Assembly: GCA_947259975.1 (NCBI GenBank)
Contig: CAMYOD010000006.1
Span: 102,482-166,481, forward strand
Length of the DNA stretch: 64,000 nucleotides
Direction of reading: 5' to 3'
Source of the DNA: an uncultured Gammaproteobacteria bacterium
Lineage (GTDB): Bacteria > Pseudomonadota > Gammaproteobacteria > HyVt-429
Shown: one piece after another, positions 44,977-54,034 of the stretch
How the letters are laid out: each line of letters opens with the position of its first letter
How positions within the stretch are numbered: position 1 is the stretch's first letter
Notes under the pieces: model-generated
What the model saw: the letters and a program-made list of their open reading frames with translations, nothing else
The model's database searches: none
Told to the model about the DNA's origin: nothing
Position numbers and translations under genes: made by a program

Positions 44977-45474
44977 ATGGCGACGATTACATTAAAGGGC
45001 GACACCATTCATACCAACGCTGAGTTACCCGCACCTGGTGCGCCGGCGCCGGACTTCAAGCTTGTTGCCACCGATCTGCGCGAGGTGACGCTGGCGGATT
45101 TCCAGGGCAAGACCAAGCTGCTCAATATCGTGCCCAGTCTGGATACGGGCATTTGTGCCATTTCGACGAAGAAGTTCAACGAGCATGCCAACGATCGGGA
45201 CGATCTCGCCGTGCTGGTGGTTTCCGCCGATCTGCCGTTTGCCCAGGGACGCTTCTGCGAGGCTGAGAACACACGTGATGTGCAAACCTTATCGATGATG
45301 CGCGACCGGCACTTCGCCAAAGACTATGGTGTGCTCATCGAGGACGGTCCATTGGCGGGTATCACCGCCCGCGCGGTGGTGGTGATCGATGCGGATGACA
45401 AAGTGACCTACACGGAACTCGTGCCCGAGATCACCCAGGAGCCGGACTACGACGCGGCGCTTGCAGCAATCTAG
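44977..45474 (+). CDS. tpx: Thiol peroxidase Tpx, inside the gcv operon
   Basis: The 165-aa peroxiredoxin has peroxidatic Cys60 ([15 protein letters not shown]) and resolving Cys94 (GRFCEAEN), at the positions known from E. coli Tpx. It reduces organic peroxides with thioredoxin. It sits between gcvPA and gcvPB with short gaps (30 and 17 bp), so it should be co-transcribed. SLDTPVC, the usual active site, reads SLDTGIC here. Confidence 0.95.
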   Translation: MATITLKGDTIHTNAELPAPGAPAPDFKLVATDLREVTLADFQGKTKLLNIVPSLDTGICAISTKKFNEHANDRDDLAVLVVSADLPFAQGRFCEAENTRDVQTLSMMRDRHFAKDYGVLIEDGPLAGITARAVVVIDADDKVTYTELVPEITQEPDYDAALAAI

Positions 45475-45491
45475 AGGATGCGATTCCTGCC

Positions 45492-46946
45492 ATGTTGATT
45501 TTCGAACACTCACAAACGCAGCGTCGCAATCCGCCACAGGCGCCGGCGGACAAGCCCGCCGTGGAAGATATTCCGGATCGTTTTCTGCGACGCGACAAGC
45601 CCTGTTTACCCGAAGTCTCGGAGATGCAGGCCGTGCGTCACTATACGCGGCTGAGCCAGAAGAACTTTTCCATCGACACCGAGTTCTACCCGCTGGGTTC
45701 CTGCACCATGAAATACAACCCGCGAGCCTGCAACAAGCTCGCGATGCTGCCGCAGTTTCTGGCGCGCCATCCCTCGGCGCCGAACAGCACCGGCCAGGCA
45801 TTCATGGCCTGTATGCACGATCTGCAGGAAATATTAAAAGATGTCACTGGAATGCAGGCGGTCTCGCTCGCCTCACTGGCCGGGGCCCAGGGCGAGTTTG
45901 CCGGTGTCGCCATGATCCGGGCCTATCACGATGCCCGCGGCGATACCGAGCGTGCCGAGATTCTGGTGCCGGATGCGGCCCATGGCACCAATCCCGCCAC
46001 CGCCGTCATGTGTGGTTACAAGGTACGCGAGATTCCCACCGATGCCGACGGCGACGTGGACCTGGATGCGCTCAAGCAGGCGGTCGGACCACACACCGCC
46101 GGTTTGATGCTGACTAATCCATCCACGCTGGGCGTATTCGAACGCCGCATCAGCGACATTGCCGCGGTGGTACATGACGCCGGTGGATTGCTGTATTACG
46201 ACGGCGCGAATTTGAACGCGATTCTCGGCAAGGTGAAGCCCGGCGACATGGGTTTCGATGTGATCCACATGAATCTGCACAAGACCTTCTCCACCCCCCA
46301 TGGCGGCGGCGGTCCGGGTGCCGGTCCGGTGGGCGTGGGTGAGCGCTTGCTGCCGTTTCTGCCCATTCCCATTGTCGAGCATGAGCATGGTGAGTATCGC
46401 TGGCTCACGGAAGTGGATCGACCCCAATCCATCGGTCGTTTGTCCGCGCACATGGGTAATGCCGGGGTGTTGCTGCGGGCCTATGTTTACGCGCGCATGC
46501 TGGGACGCGAGGGTATGCATCGTGTCGCCGATTTCGCGACACTCAATGCGAACTATGTAATGGCGCGTCTACAACAGGAGGGATTCGAAGTCGCTTATCC
46601 GGGGCGCCGCGCGAGCCATGAATTCATCATCACCTTCAAGGCGCTGAAGCAGGAAACCGGTGTGTTGGCCATGGATGTGGCCAAGCGGCTGCTGGATAAG
46701 GGGTATCATGCGCCGACCACGTACTTCCCCTTGCTGGTACCCGAGTGCTTTCTCATCGAACCCACCGAGACAGAAAGCAAGGAAGAGCTCGACGGGTTTG
46801 TTGCCGCGCTGAAGGAGGTTGTCGAGGAGGCGCGCCAGGACCCGGACAAAGTAAAGCAAGCGCCCTATACGACGCCGGTGCGACGCCTCGACGATGTGCG
46901 CGCAGCCAAGGAACTGGATCTCGCCTGGCGCCCCGGCGACAGTTAA
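45492..46946 (+). CDS. gcvPB: Glycine dehydrogenase (decarboxylating) subunit 2
   Basis: The 484-aa subunit carries the PLP lysine in [17 protein letters not shown] and the N-terminal [13 protein letters not shown]. With GcvPA it forms the P protein. It ends the gcv operon, 17 bp after tpx. Confidence 0.96.
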   Translation: MLIFEHSQTQRRNPPQAPADKPAVEDIPDRFLRRDKPCLPEVSEMQAVRHYTRLSQKNFSIDTEFYPLGSCTMKYNPRACNKLAMLPQFLARHPSAPNSTGQAFMACMHDLQEILKDVTGMQAVSLASLAGAQGEFAGVAMIRAYHDARGDTERAEILVPDAAHGTNPATAVMCGYKVREIPTDADGDVDLDALKQAVGPHTAGLMLTNPSTLGVFERRISDIAAVVHDAGGLLYYDGANLNAILGKVKPGDMGFDVIHMNLHKTFSTPHGGGGPGAGPVGVGERLLPFLPIPIVEHEHGEYRWLTEVDRPQSIGRLSAHMGNAGVLLRAYVYARMLGREGMHRVADFATLNANYVMARLQQEGFEVAYPGRRASHEFIITFKALKQETGVLAMDVAKRLLDKGYHAPTTYFPLLVPECFLIEPTETESKEELDGFVAALKEVVEEARQDPDKVKQAPYTTPVRRLDDVRAAKELDLAWRPGDS

Positions 46947-47029
46947 ATTAGACCGGTACACACCCTCTTCCCCGGTGTCGCGATCGCGATTCGGTGAAGT
47001 TGATTCGCGGTATTGCCCAGGAGATAAGT

Positions 47030-47971
47030 GTGACGATCCTCGTTTGTGGTTCCTTTGCCTATGACACCATCATGGTGTTCCCGGACAAGTTCAAAAATCA
47101 CATCCTGCCGGACAAGGTCCATATACTGAATGTGTCATTCATGGTGCCGGACATGCGTCGCGAGTATGGCGGCTGCGCGGGTAATATCGCCTACAACCTG
47201 AAACTGCTGGGTGCCGATGCCCGGCCAATGGGGACGGTGGGTCATGACTTCGCGCCTTATGCGGCATGGATGGATCAGCACGGCATCGAGCGCCGGCACG
47301 TGACCCAGGTTGACGGCACCTATACCGCGCAGGCATTTATCACCACGGACATGGACGACAATCAGATCACCGCATTTCATCCCGGCGCCATGTCGCACGC
47401 GCATATCAATCGCGTCGGTGATGTCGAGGGTGTGGTGCTCGGCATCGTCTCGCCGGACGGACGCGACGGCATGATCGAGCATGCCGGCCAGTTTGCCGAG
47501 GCGGGCATACCATTCGTGTTCGATCCGGGTCAGGGCTTACCCATGTTTGACGGCGCCGAGCTGCAAATCTTCCTCGATCAAGCCACCTATCTCAGCGTGA
47601 ATGATTACGAGGCGCAGCTGATTCAGGAGCGCACCGGCCTGAGCCGGGCGCAGATGGCCGAGCGGGTCGATGCCGTGATCATCACCAAAGGCGGCGAAGG
47701 GTCGGAGATTCGGGTCGACGGTCGGGTCATCGAGATCCCGGTCGCCAAGACCCAGGCACTCGCCGACCCCACCGGCTGCGGCGATGCCTACCGCGGCGGA
47801 TTGCTCCACGGCATCGCCCAGGGCATGGACTGGGAGACCACCGGCCGGCTCGCCGCGCTCATGGGAGCCCTTAAAATCGAGTGCCACGGCACCCAGAACC
47901 ACCGCCCGGACCGGGTGGAACTGGAAACCCGCTTTCGTGACAGCTTCGGCTACGATCTGCCGGCGGCCTAG
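47030..47971 (+). CDS. PfkB-family carbohydrate/nucleoside kinase
   Basis: I choose the GTG at 47030 (VTILVCGSFAYDTIMVF; 313 aa) because AGGAG lies 7 bases upstream. The ribokinase-fold protein has YGGCAGNIAYNLKLLG and the catalytic-base motif DPTGCGDAYRGGLLHGIA. It resembles adenosine-kinase-like PfkB members; the sugar or nucleoside is not certain. It may be on the gcv transcript. Confidence 0.88.
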   Translation: MTILVCGSFAYDTIMVFPDKFKNHILPDKVHILNVSFMVPDMRREYGGCAGNIAYNLKLLGADARPMGTVGHDFAPYAAWMDQHGIERRHVTQVDGTYTAQAFITTDMDDNQITAFHPGAMSHAHINRVGDVEGVVLGIVSPDGRDGMIEHAGQFAEAGIPFVFDPGQGLPMFDGAELQIFLDQATYLSVNDYEAQLIQERTGLSRAQMAERVDAVIITKGGEGSEIRVDGRVIEIPVAKTQALADPTGCGDAYRGGLLHGIAQGMDWETTGRLAALMGALKIECHGTQNHRPDRVELETRFRDSFGYDLPAA

Positions 47972-47988
47972 GAAGACCCTCATAATTC

Positions 47989-48035
47989 GGTAGTGGCCCA
48001 GATTGCACGCGCGAGAGGCAATCTGGGCCACTGCC
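47989..48035. repeat. 18-bp inverted repeat between PfkB kinase and ppk
   Basis: Arms 47989-48006 and 48018-48035 pair over 18 bp with one G-U wobble (GTGGCCCAGATTGC core). The hairpin lies in the 116-bp gap. It is followed by an A-run on the plus strand, so it is not a classical terminator in either direction, although it could still stop transcription or protect an RNA end. Confidence 0.7.
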
Positions 48036-48087
48036 AAAAAACGTCACATTTCCCGGTCCGGCGCCCGGCAAGTATACTTATAAGGCT

Positions 48088-50184
48088 ATGGGTGTCGTCG
48101 AAAAAATCGCTCCCGGCCCGGATCTGAAGCAACCGGACCTCTACATCAACCGTGAGCTCAGCCTGCTCGAATTCAACCATCGGGTACTGCAGCAGGCGCG
48201 GGATCCGGACACGCCCCTGCTCGAGCGCCTGCGCTTCCTGTGTATTTCCAGTACCAACATGGACGAGTTCTTCGAGATTCGCGTGGCCGGCCTCAAACAA
48301 AAGGCGGAATTGGGTTCGACCGCGTCCGGGCCGGACAATCGGTCCCCCGGCGAGATCCTGGCTGCGGTCAGTGAGCGTGCCCACGAATTGGTTGATGAGC
48401 AATATCACGTCCTCAACGAGGAGCTGATTCCGGCCCTGGCAGCGGAGGGCATTCGCTTTATTCGACGCACGGAATGGAGCGATGCGCAGGACGCCTGGTT
48501 GCGGAGATACTTCGAAGATGAGTTGTTGCCGGTGTTGAGCCCCCTCGGCCTCGATCCGGCGCATCCGTTCCCGCGCATCCTTAACAAAAGCCTCAATTTT
48601 GTCGTCGCCCTCAAGGGCAAAGATGCGTTTGGGCGCAGCAGCCGCATGGCCGTGGTGCAGGCGCCGCGGGCGCTTCCGCGCCTGATCCAGTTGCCGGCAA
48701 CGGAAAGCAAGAGCGGCCCCAATGATTTCGTGTTCCTGTCGTCGGTTATCCATGCCTATGTGGAAGAGCTGTTTCCAGGCATGAAGGCCACGGCCGCCTA
48801 TCAGTTTCGCGTCACGCGTAACAGTGATCTTTTCGTTGACGAGGAAGAGGTGGATGACTTGTTGCGCGCAATGGAGGGCGAATTGCCATCACGCCGCTAC
48901 GGTGACGCAGTGCGCCTCGAAGTCGCCCACGATACGCCGGTGGACATGGTGGACTTCCTGTTCAACAAGTTCGAGTTGGCGCGCGAAGACGTTTATGAGG
49001 TGAATGGCCCCGTCAATCTCAACCGCATGTCGGCGATCTGCGATATGGTGGATCGTCCGGATCTGACCTACGTGGGCTTCACGCCGCGGTTGCCACCCGA
49101 ATTTGCCCCCGGTAGCGATGTCTTTGCCGTAATTCGTAAGCAGGATGTATTACTCCATCATCCATTCGAATCTTTTGCCCCGGTGGTTGAGTTTGTGCGC
49201 CAGGCCGCCGCGGATCCGCACGTGCTTGCGATCAAACAAACGCTGTACCGTACCGGGCCGGACTCGGCGATCGTCGGCGCCCTGGTCGATGCCGCGCGTG
49301 CGGGCAAGGAAGTTACGGTCATTATCGAGCTGCGCGCCCGTTTCGATGAGGAGGCCAATATCGAACTGGCCAACCGTCTACAGGAGGGCGGGGCACATGT
49401 GGTGTACGGGGTGGTCGGGCACAAGACTCACGCCAAGATGATCTTCGTGGTGCGCCGTGAAGGAAAAAAGCTGCGCCACTATGCCCATCTCGGTACCGGC
49501 AACTATCATCCCCGCACCGCGCGGCTGTATACGGACTATGGGCTGTTTACCTGCGACAAGGCCATCGGCAAGGACGTGCACAAGGTGTTTCTCCAGCTCA
49601 CCAGTCTGGGCAAGGTGTCGAAACTGCAAAAGCTGATTCAATCGCCGTTTGCGCTGCATGATGCGATGCTGAGCAAGATTCGACGCGAGAGCGAAAACGC
49701 CCGCGAAGGCCGCCCGGCGCGCATCATCATCAAGGTCAATTCCCTGGTTGAGACCAAAGTCATCCGGGCCCTGTACGAGGCCTCCCAGTCCGGGGTGAAA
49801 ATCGATCTGCTGGTGCGCGGCATGTGCAGTCTGCGACCCGGCATCCCGGGGGTATCCGACAACATCCGCGTACGCTCCATCGTCGGCCGCCTGCTCGAGC
49901 ACACGCGGGTGTACTATTTTGAGAACGCCGGTGAGCCGGAAGTATTCTGTGCCAGTGCCGACTGGATCGAGCGCAACTTCTTCCGTCGCGTGGAAATCGC
50001 GTTCCCCCTCGAAAATAAGCAGCTACGGGAACGTGTCGTCGCGGACCTGCATGCCTATCTCAAGGACAACGCCCAGGCATGGCTGCTCGATTCGGGCGGC
50101 GGTTACCAGCGTGCGCGACCCGGTCGACAGCGGCGTTTCAGCGCACAAAGGACCCTGATACAAGAGATCGCAGAATCCGGCTAG
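48088..50184 (+). CDS. ppk1: Polyphosphate kinase 1
   Basis: The enzyme makes polyphosphate from ATP. The 698-aa protein has YINRELSLLEFNHRVL, IKQTLYRTGPDSAIV, GHKTHAKMIFVVRRE (autophosphorylated histidine region) and YAHLGTGNYHPRTARLYTD. It converges with ppx, which encodes the opposite activity. Confidence 0.97.
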   Translation: MGVVEKIAPGPDLKQPDLYINRELSLLEFNHRVLQQARDPDTPLLERLRFLCISSTNMDEFFEIRVAGLKQKAELGSTASGPDNRSPGEILAAVSERAHELVDEQYHVLNEELIPALAAEGIRFIRRTEWSDAQDAWLRRYFEDELLPVLSPLGLDPAHPFPRILNKSLNFVVALKGKDAFGRSSRMAVVQAPRALPRLIQLPATESKSGPNDFVFLSSVIHAYVEELFPGMKATAAYQFRVTRNSDLFVDEEEVDDLLRAMEGELPSRRYGDAVRLEVAHDTPVDMVDFLFNKFELAREDVYEVNGPVNLNRMSAICDMVDRPDLTYVGFTPRLPPEFAPGSDVFAVIRKQDVLLHHPFESFAPVVEFVRQAAADPHVLAIKQTLYRTGPDSAIVGALVDAARAGKEVTVIIELRARFDEEANIELANRLQEGGAHVVYGVVGHKTHAKMIFVVRREGKKLRHYAHLGTGNYHPRTARLYTDYGLFTCDKAIGKDVHKVFLQLTSLGKVSKLQKLIQSPFALHDAMLSKIRRESENAREGRPARIIIKVNSLVETKVIRALYEASQSGVKIDLLVRGMCSLRPGIPGVSDNIRVRSIVGRLLEHTRVYYFENAGEPEVFCASADWIERNFFRRVEIAFPLENKQLRERVVADLHAYLKDNAQAWLLDSGGGYQRARPGRQRRFSAQRTLIQEIAESG

Positions 50185-50203
50185 CGGTGATCGCCGGGTG
50201 CGG

Positions 50204-51709
50204 TTAGGTAAACTCCAGAGTGTAGCCAGCCGCCGTCAGGTAGTCTGCTTCTTCCTCCAGGTCTGCCTGTGTCAGGGGATGTTCATCAAGCCACTGGCCT
50301 GGAAACTCTATGCGTAGTGATTTCTTGCGCGCGGACAGTTTGAAGTCCGGCAGCGCTTGCGGGCTGCGGCTGCGATGCAGGGTCGTGGCCAGGCGCAGAA
50401 GTACCGCGAGAGGCTTCAAGTGCTGCGCCCAGTAACCGCTTAGATCCTTGAACAATGCGACGGGAAACTTGCGTCGGTGCGCACGAATCAACAGTGCCAG
50501 GGCCTGTTGCTCCTGGCGGGAAAATCCATACAGGTCGGCATTCTCGACGATATACGCTCCATGTTTTTGATACTTGCTGTGCGAAATCTCGATCCCGATT
50601 TCATGCAGGCGTGCCGCCCAGTCGAGGAAATCGGCCGCAACTTCCGCTTCCAGGCCCCAGGCTTCGGCCACCTGGGCCAGACAATGATGCGCCGTATTCG
50701 CAACCCGTTCGGCCTGGGCCGTATCCGCATGGTAGCGTTTCGCCTGCGCCGTTACAGTTCGGCTGCGCACGTCTTCGTGACGGATACGGCCGACCAGGTC
50801 ATAGACCAACCCTTCCCGCAGCGCTCCGCCGGCGACACTCATGCGCTCGATACCCAGGGCCTCGAACGCCGCCTTGAGCACGGCCACGCCGCCCGGAAAT
50901 ACGGGTGCGCGCTCCGGGTCCAGGCCGGTCAGGTTCAGTTTATCCACGTGACCCGCCTCCAGTAGCGCCGTCTGTAACTTGGCCATGGCATCCGGGGTGA
51001 TGCCCTGATCGCTCCAGCCCGCGGCACGAATGACCGCGTCTACCGCGCGAATCGTACCCGAGGCACCAATGGCGTCCTCCCAGCCCACCTGCCGGTAGCG
51101 ATCTTGTATGACTTCCAGCTCCATACCTGCCCCGATTACCGCGCGTTTCATACGCTTCTTGGTGATCGTTCCGTCGTCGAAGTACTTTCGGCTCAGGCTG
51201 ACGCAGCCCATGTAGAGACTTTCCATATGCAAGGGCTCGAAGCGTTCGCCGATAATGAACTCGGTGCTGCCGCCGCCGATGTCCATTACCAGGCGACGCT
51301 TGCCGTCCTCGGCAAGTGAATGGGCGACGCCCAGATAGATCAGGCGCGCCTCTTCCACACCAGAGATGATTTCGATGGGATGGCCTAATGCCTTTTCTCC
51401 GGCGGCAAGAAACTCATTCGCATTTCGCGCGCTGCGCAGGGTATTGGTACCCACGACACGGACCGCGGCGGAGGGTAAATGGCGCAGCCGTTGTCCGAAG
51501 CGCTCGAGACAGGCCAGCGCGCGGACCTGTGCAGCAGTTGTAATGTCGCGATTTTCATCCAGGCCACCGGCCAGACGCACCATCTCACGCAGGCGGTCGA
51601 CGATATTCAGTTTACCGTCCTGGTAGCGGCACACGATCATATGAAAACTGTTCGATCCGAGATCGACAGCGGCGACGTTTTCGGGTGTGGGCGTGCGTAA
51701 TGGAAACAT
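50204..51709 (-). CDS. ppx: Exopolyphosphatase Ppx
   Basis: The 501-aa ASKHA-fold phosphatase releases phosphate from polyphosphate ends (or converts pppGpp). Motifs are VDLGSNSFHMIV, LVMDIGGGSTEFI and a C-terminal HD-like region around RLHEIGIEISHSKYQKHGAYI. Ppx and GppA cannot be told apart fully by eye; the ppk neighbour favours Ppx. Confidence 0.94.
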   Translation of the reverse strand: MFPLRTPTPENVAAVDLGSNSFHMIVCRYQDGKLNIVDRLREMVRLAGGLDENRDITTAAQVRALACLERFGQRLRHLPSAAVRVVGTNTLRSARNANEFLAAGEKALGHPIEIISGVEEARLIYLGVAHSLAEDGKRRLVMDIGGGSTEFIIGERFEPLHMESLYMGCVSLSRKYFDDGTITKKRMKRAVIGAGMELEVIQDRYRQVGWEDAIGASGTIRAVDAVIRAAGWSDQGITPDAMAKLQTALLEAGHVDKLNLTGLDPERAPVFPGGVAVLKAAFEALGIERMSVAGGALREGLVYDLVGRIRHEDVRSRTVTAQAKRYHADTAQAERVANTAHHCLAQVAEAWGLEAEVAADFLDWAARLHEIGIEISHSKYQKHGAYIVENADLYGFSRQEQQALALLIRAHRRKFPVALFKDLSGYWAQHLKPLAVLLRLATTLHRSRSPQALPDFKLSARKKSLRIEFPGQWLDEHPLTQADLEEEADYLTAAGYTLEFT

Positions 51710-51780
51710 GGAACTTCGCGCAGAACTCTCGTTATGTCAGGACGCCGCCGCAGAGTGCGCCGGAATCCACATGTGAGATT

Positions 51781-52293
51781 CTAGCATTTTGCGAGCATTC
51801 GCATTTGCCGGGGTGCCATATGCCAGCGCAGCACGCCCTCGCCGGCGCGACCGTGATCGGGGAAGTCGACCAGGCAGGCACCACCCTTCTTGAGGACCAT
51901 GAGTGAGCGCGGTGACCCGGTCAGAAGCCAGCCCACCCACTCACTCAGACCCGGTTCGTGGCCGACCAGCGCGATGACACCACCGTCGCGATAGCCCAGC
52001 GATTGCGCCAGTAACTGCTCGGGTAAGGCGCCCGGTGCCAGGGCGTCCGTCTCGTGTACCGGCACCTGGCCGAACGCCTGCGCAAGAATGTCTGCAGTCT
52101 GGGCCGCGCGCAGCAGCGGGCTGGTGAGAATGACCTGCGGGCTGTCGATTGTGTGCCGCAGGCCGCGGGCGATCTGCTGCATGCGTTGGCGTCCCTTTTC
52201 GATGAGTTCGCGGCGCTCATCGCGCACATGCTGCTCCGCTGCAATCAACCGGTTCAGGGCAATGCCGTGCCGGACGATGAGGAACTCTCGCAA
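51781..52293 (-). CDS. sixA: Phosphohistidine phosphatase SixA
   Basis: The 170-aa histidine phosphatase has the RHG signature (FLIVRHGIA), TSPLLRAAQTADIL and VGHEPGLSEW. SixA removes phosphate from histidine phosphotransfer proteins. The gene lies after the PCu(A)C gene on the same strand, 18 bp away. Confidence 0.92.
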   Translation of the reverse strand: MREFLIVRHGIALNRLIAAEQHVRDERRELIEKGRQRMQQIARGLRHTIDSPQVILTSPLLRAAQTADILAQAFGQVPVHETDALAPGALPEQLLAQSLGYRDGGVIALVGHEPGLSEWVGWLLTGSPRSLMVLKKGGACLVDFPDHGRAGEGVLRWHMAPRQMRMLAKC

Positions 52294-52311
52294 TGCGGGA
52301 TCCCGGAGCGG

Positions 52312-52749
52312 CTACGGCCGGCGCACCGGCACCGTGGCGACGATGCGGCTGCCATCGTCGAGTTCCAGCTCCAGCGTTACATCGTCACCGCTGAGCAGCG
52401 GTTTGTTTGGCTGCATTAACATCAGATGCAGGCCGCCGGGTTCCAGTCGCAGGGTCGATCGCGGCGGCAATTCGAGCCGCTCCTTGTGGACCATACGCGC
52501 CACGCCCGCCGCCATTACCGTGCCATGTATCTCCACAGCGGCAAAGTCGGGGCTTGCGACCTTGGTAACCGTGTGGGCCTGGTCCGACTTGTTCCGGATC
52601 GACATGTAGCCGGCCAGAACCATCGCCGTGGGTGGTGCTTCCCGGATCCACGCGTCCTCTACCGAGACTTGCCCGGTATCGGCGGCTTGAGCTGTGGAAT
52701 TGACCAGGATCCCGGCAAATATACCTAGGATATAAACCGCTTTATTCAC
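52312..52749 (-). CDS. Copper chaperone PCu(A)C
   Basis: The 145-aa periplasmic protein has a signal peptide (VNSTAQA) and the copper-binding His/Met set: YMSIRNKS, VEIHGTVMAAGVARMVHKE and LEPGGLHLMLM. It delivers copper to the CuA site of cytochrome oxidase with SCO. Its start overlaps the SCO stop by 4 bp. Confidence 0.93.
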   Translation of the reverse strand: MNKAVYILGIFAGILVNSTAQAADTGQVSVEDAWIREAPPTAMVLAGYMSIRNKSDQAHTVTKVASPDFAAVEIHGTVMAAGVARMVHKERLELPPRSTLRLEPGGLHLMLMQPNKPLLSGDDVTLELELDDGSRIVATVPVRRP

Positions 52750-53399
52750 TCGTCGTGGTTCCGAATCCGCTTGACGCCGTCGGCGATGAGTTGCGTGTCA
52801 TGGGGCGGTGAAAATAGTGCGCGCAGTTCGCCCCGCGGGTTGATGAGCAGAATCGCCGCGGTATGGTCGACCAGGTAAGCGTCGCCCGGTTTTGCGGCGT
52901 GTTTTACGTAGAGGACACCCAGGTGCCGTGTCAGCTTGCGGATTTCTTCATGCGTTCCGGTTATGCCGATAAAGCCCGGATCGAAATATGATACATAGCT
53001 GGAGAGTTTTTCGGTCGTGTCGCGTTCCGGATCGACCGAGACAAAGACGACCTGCAGCGGGTGTTCGACACGCTCGTGATCCGCAAGCATCGATGTCACG
53101 TTCTTTAGATTGGTAAGTGTCGTTGGGCACACATCCGGGCAATAGGTATAACCGAAGAACAATAGCGACCAGCGGTCCCGCAGGTTGTCGAGCGAGAAAG
53201 GACGACCCTGATGATCCGCCAGTGAAAAATCGGCGAGCGGCTTCGGCGGCTTGAGGATCGCGGCGCGCACCACACTGAGATCACTCTCGCTGCGTTGCTG
53301 CTGGGTCGCAAACCAGTAGCCGGCCAGGCCTGCCGCCAGGGCGATAGACAAAATCAGAAACTGCTGCAGGCGGCGATTCATGTGCGGCTTCGTAGACAC
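52746..53399 (-). CDS. SCO1/SenC-family copper protein
   Basis: The 217-aa protein has an N-terminal membrane anchor (FLILSIALAAGLAGYWF) and a thioredoxin-like fold with the copper motif YCPDVCP (Cys87, Cys91) and a distal His in YLVDHTAAI. It assists CuA assembly in cytochrome c oxidase and may reduce its cysteines. It is coupled to the PCu(A)C gene. Confidence 0.94.
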   Translation of the reverse strand: MSTKPHMNRRLQQFLILSIALAAGLAGYWFATQQQRSESDLSVVRAAILKPPKPLADFSLADHQGRPFSLDNLRDRWSLLFFGYTYCPDVCPTTLTNLKNVTSMLADHERVEHPLQVVFVSVDPERDTTEKLSSYVSYFDPGFIGITGTHEEIRKLTRHLGVLYVKHAAKPGDAYLVDHTAAILLINPRGELRALFSPPHDTQLIADGVKRIRNHDE

Positions 53400-53510
53400 G
53401 ATTGGATTATGCCATAGCTAGGCGAATGTTCCTGATCCTGCCGGTGGCGCGCGAAATAATATCGTGGCGGCTGGGGGCCGTGCAGTGAACGTGGCCTTTC
53501 GCGGTGTGCG

Positions 53511-53972
53511 CTACTGCGGATTAAAACGACCCCGGCACTGCCGCGCTGCAGCTCTCAATGACGTGGGATGATAGTAGATGTAGAGCAATTCCCCCGCCGG
53601 GCGATCGCCGGGCTGAAAACGGCAGCTGCCGACCCGACCGGCGCCGGGGCAGCCCGATTCGAGAAACGTGCTGCCAGAAGCGGTGGCGCACTCGAGCCGC
53701 GCGTTGCCGGTGGTCCACTTGCTGCCCGAGTATTCGTAGCAGAAGCCCAACGTCTCCCGCACGTCGCAGCCGCTTGCTGCTGCCGCCGTTGCCGGCAGCG
53801 TGAGCCACAATACGCACATGAACGCAGTGAACCGGAGAAATGGACCGGATTCATCGTCCAGGCACCTATTGCCGGGCTTGGCGGCCGCTGCCCGGCGGCA
53901 TTTTTTACGCAAAATCCCCACGGCCCACAGTTTAGCCATGCCGGGCACGACCGGCCAGTGAATTTTTCCCAC
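53511..53972 (-). CDS. Secreted cysteine-rich hypothetical protein
   Basis: Within the 153-aa ORF a signal-like segment (FTAFMCVLWLTLPATAAAAS) precedes a mature part with four or more cysteines (SGCDVRETLGFC, RLECATASG, ESGCPG, GSCRFQ). The family is unknown to me. The true start is uncertain: a Met at about residue 12 or 52 is possible, and no strong ribosome site decides it. Confidence 0.5.
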   Translation of the reverse strand: MGKIHWPVVPGMAKLWAVGILRKKCRRAAAAKPGNRCLDDESGPFLRFTAFMCVLWLTLPATAAAASGCDVRETLGFCYEYSGSKWTTGNARLECATASGSTFLESGCPGAGRVGSCRFQPGDRPAGELLYIYYHPTSLRAAARQCRGRFNPQ

Positions 53973-54034
53973 CCGCTGTGGCAGGTCTCGGTGGTGGCCC
54001 GTGACGTATCGCGGGTCGTCCTGGCGCGTCGCGG

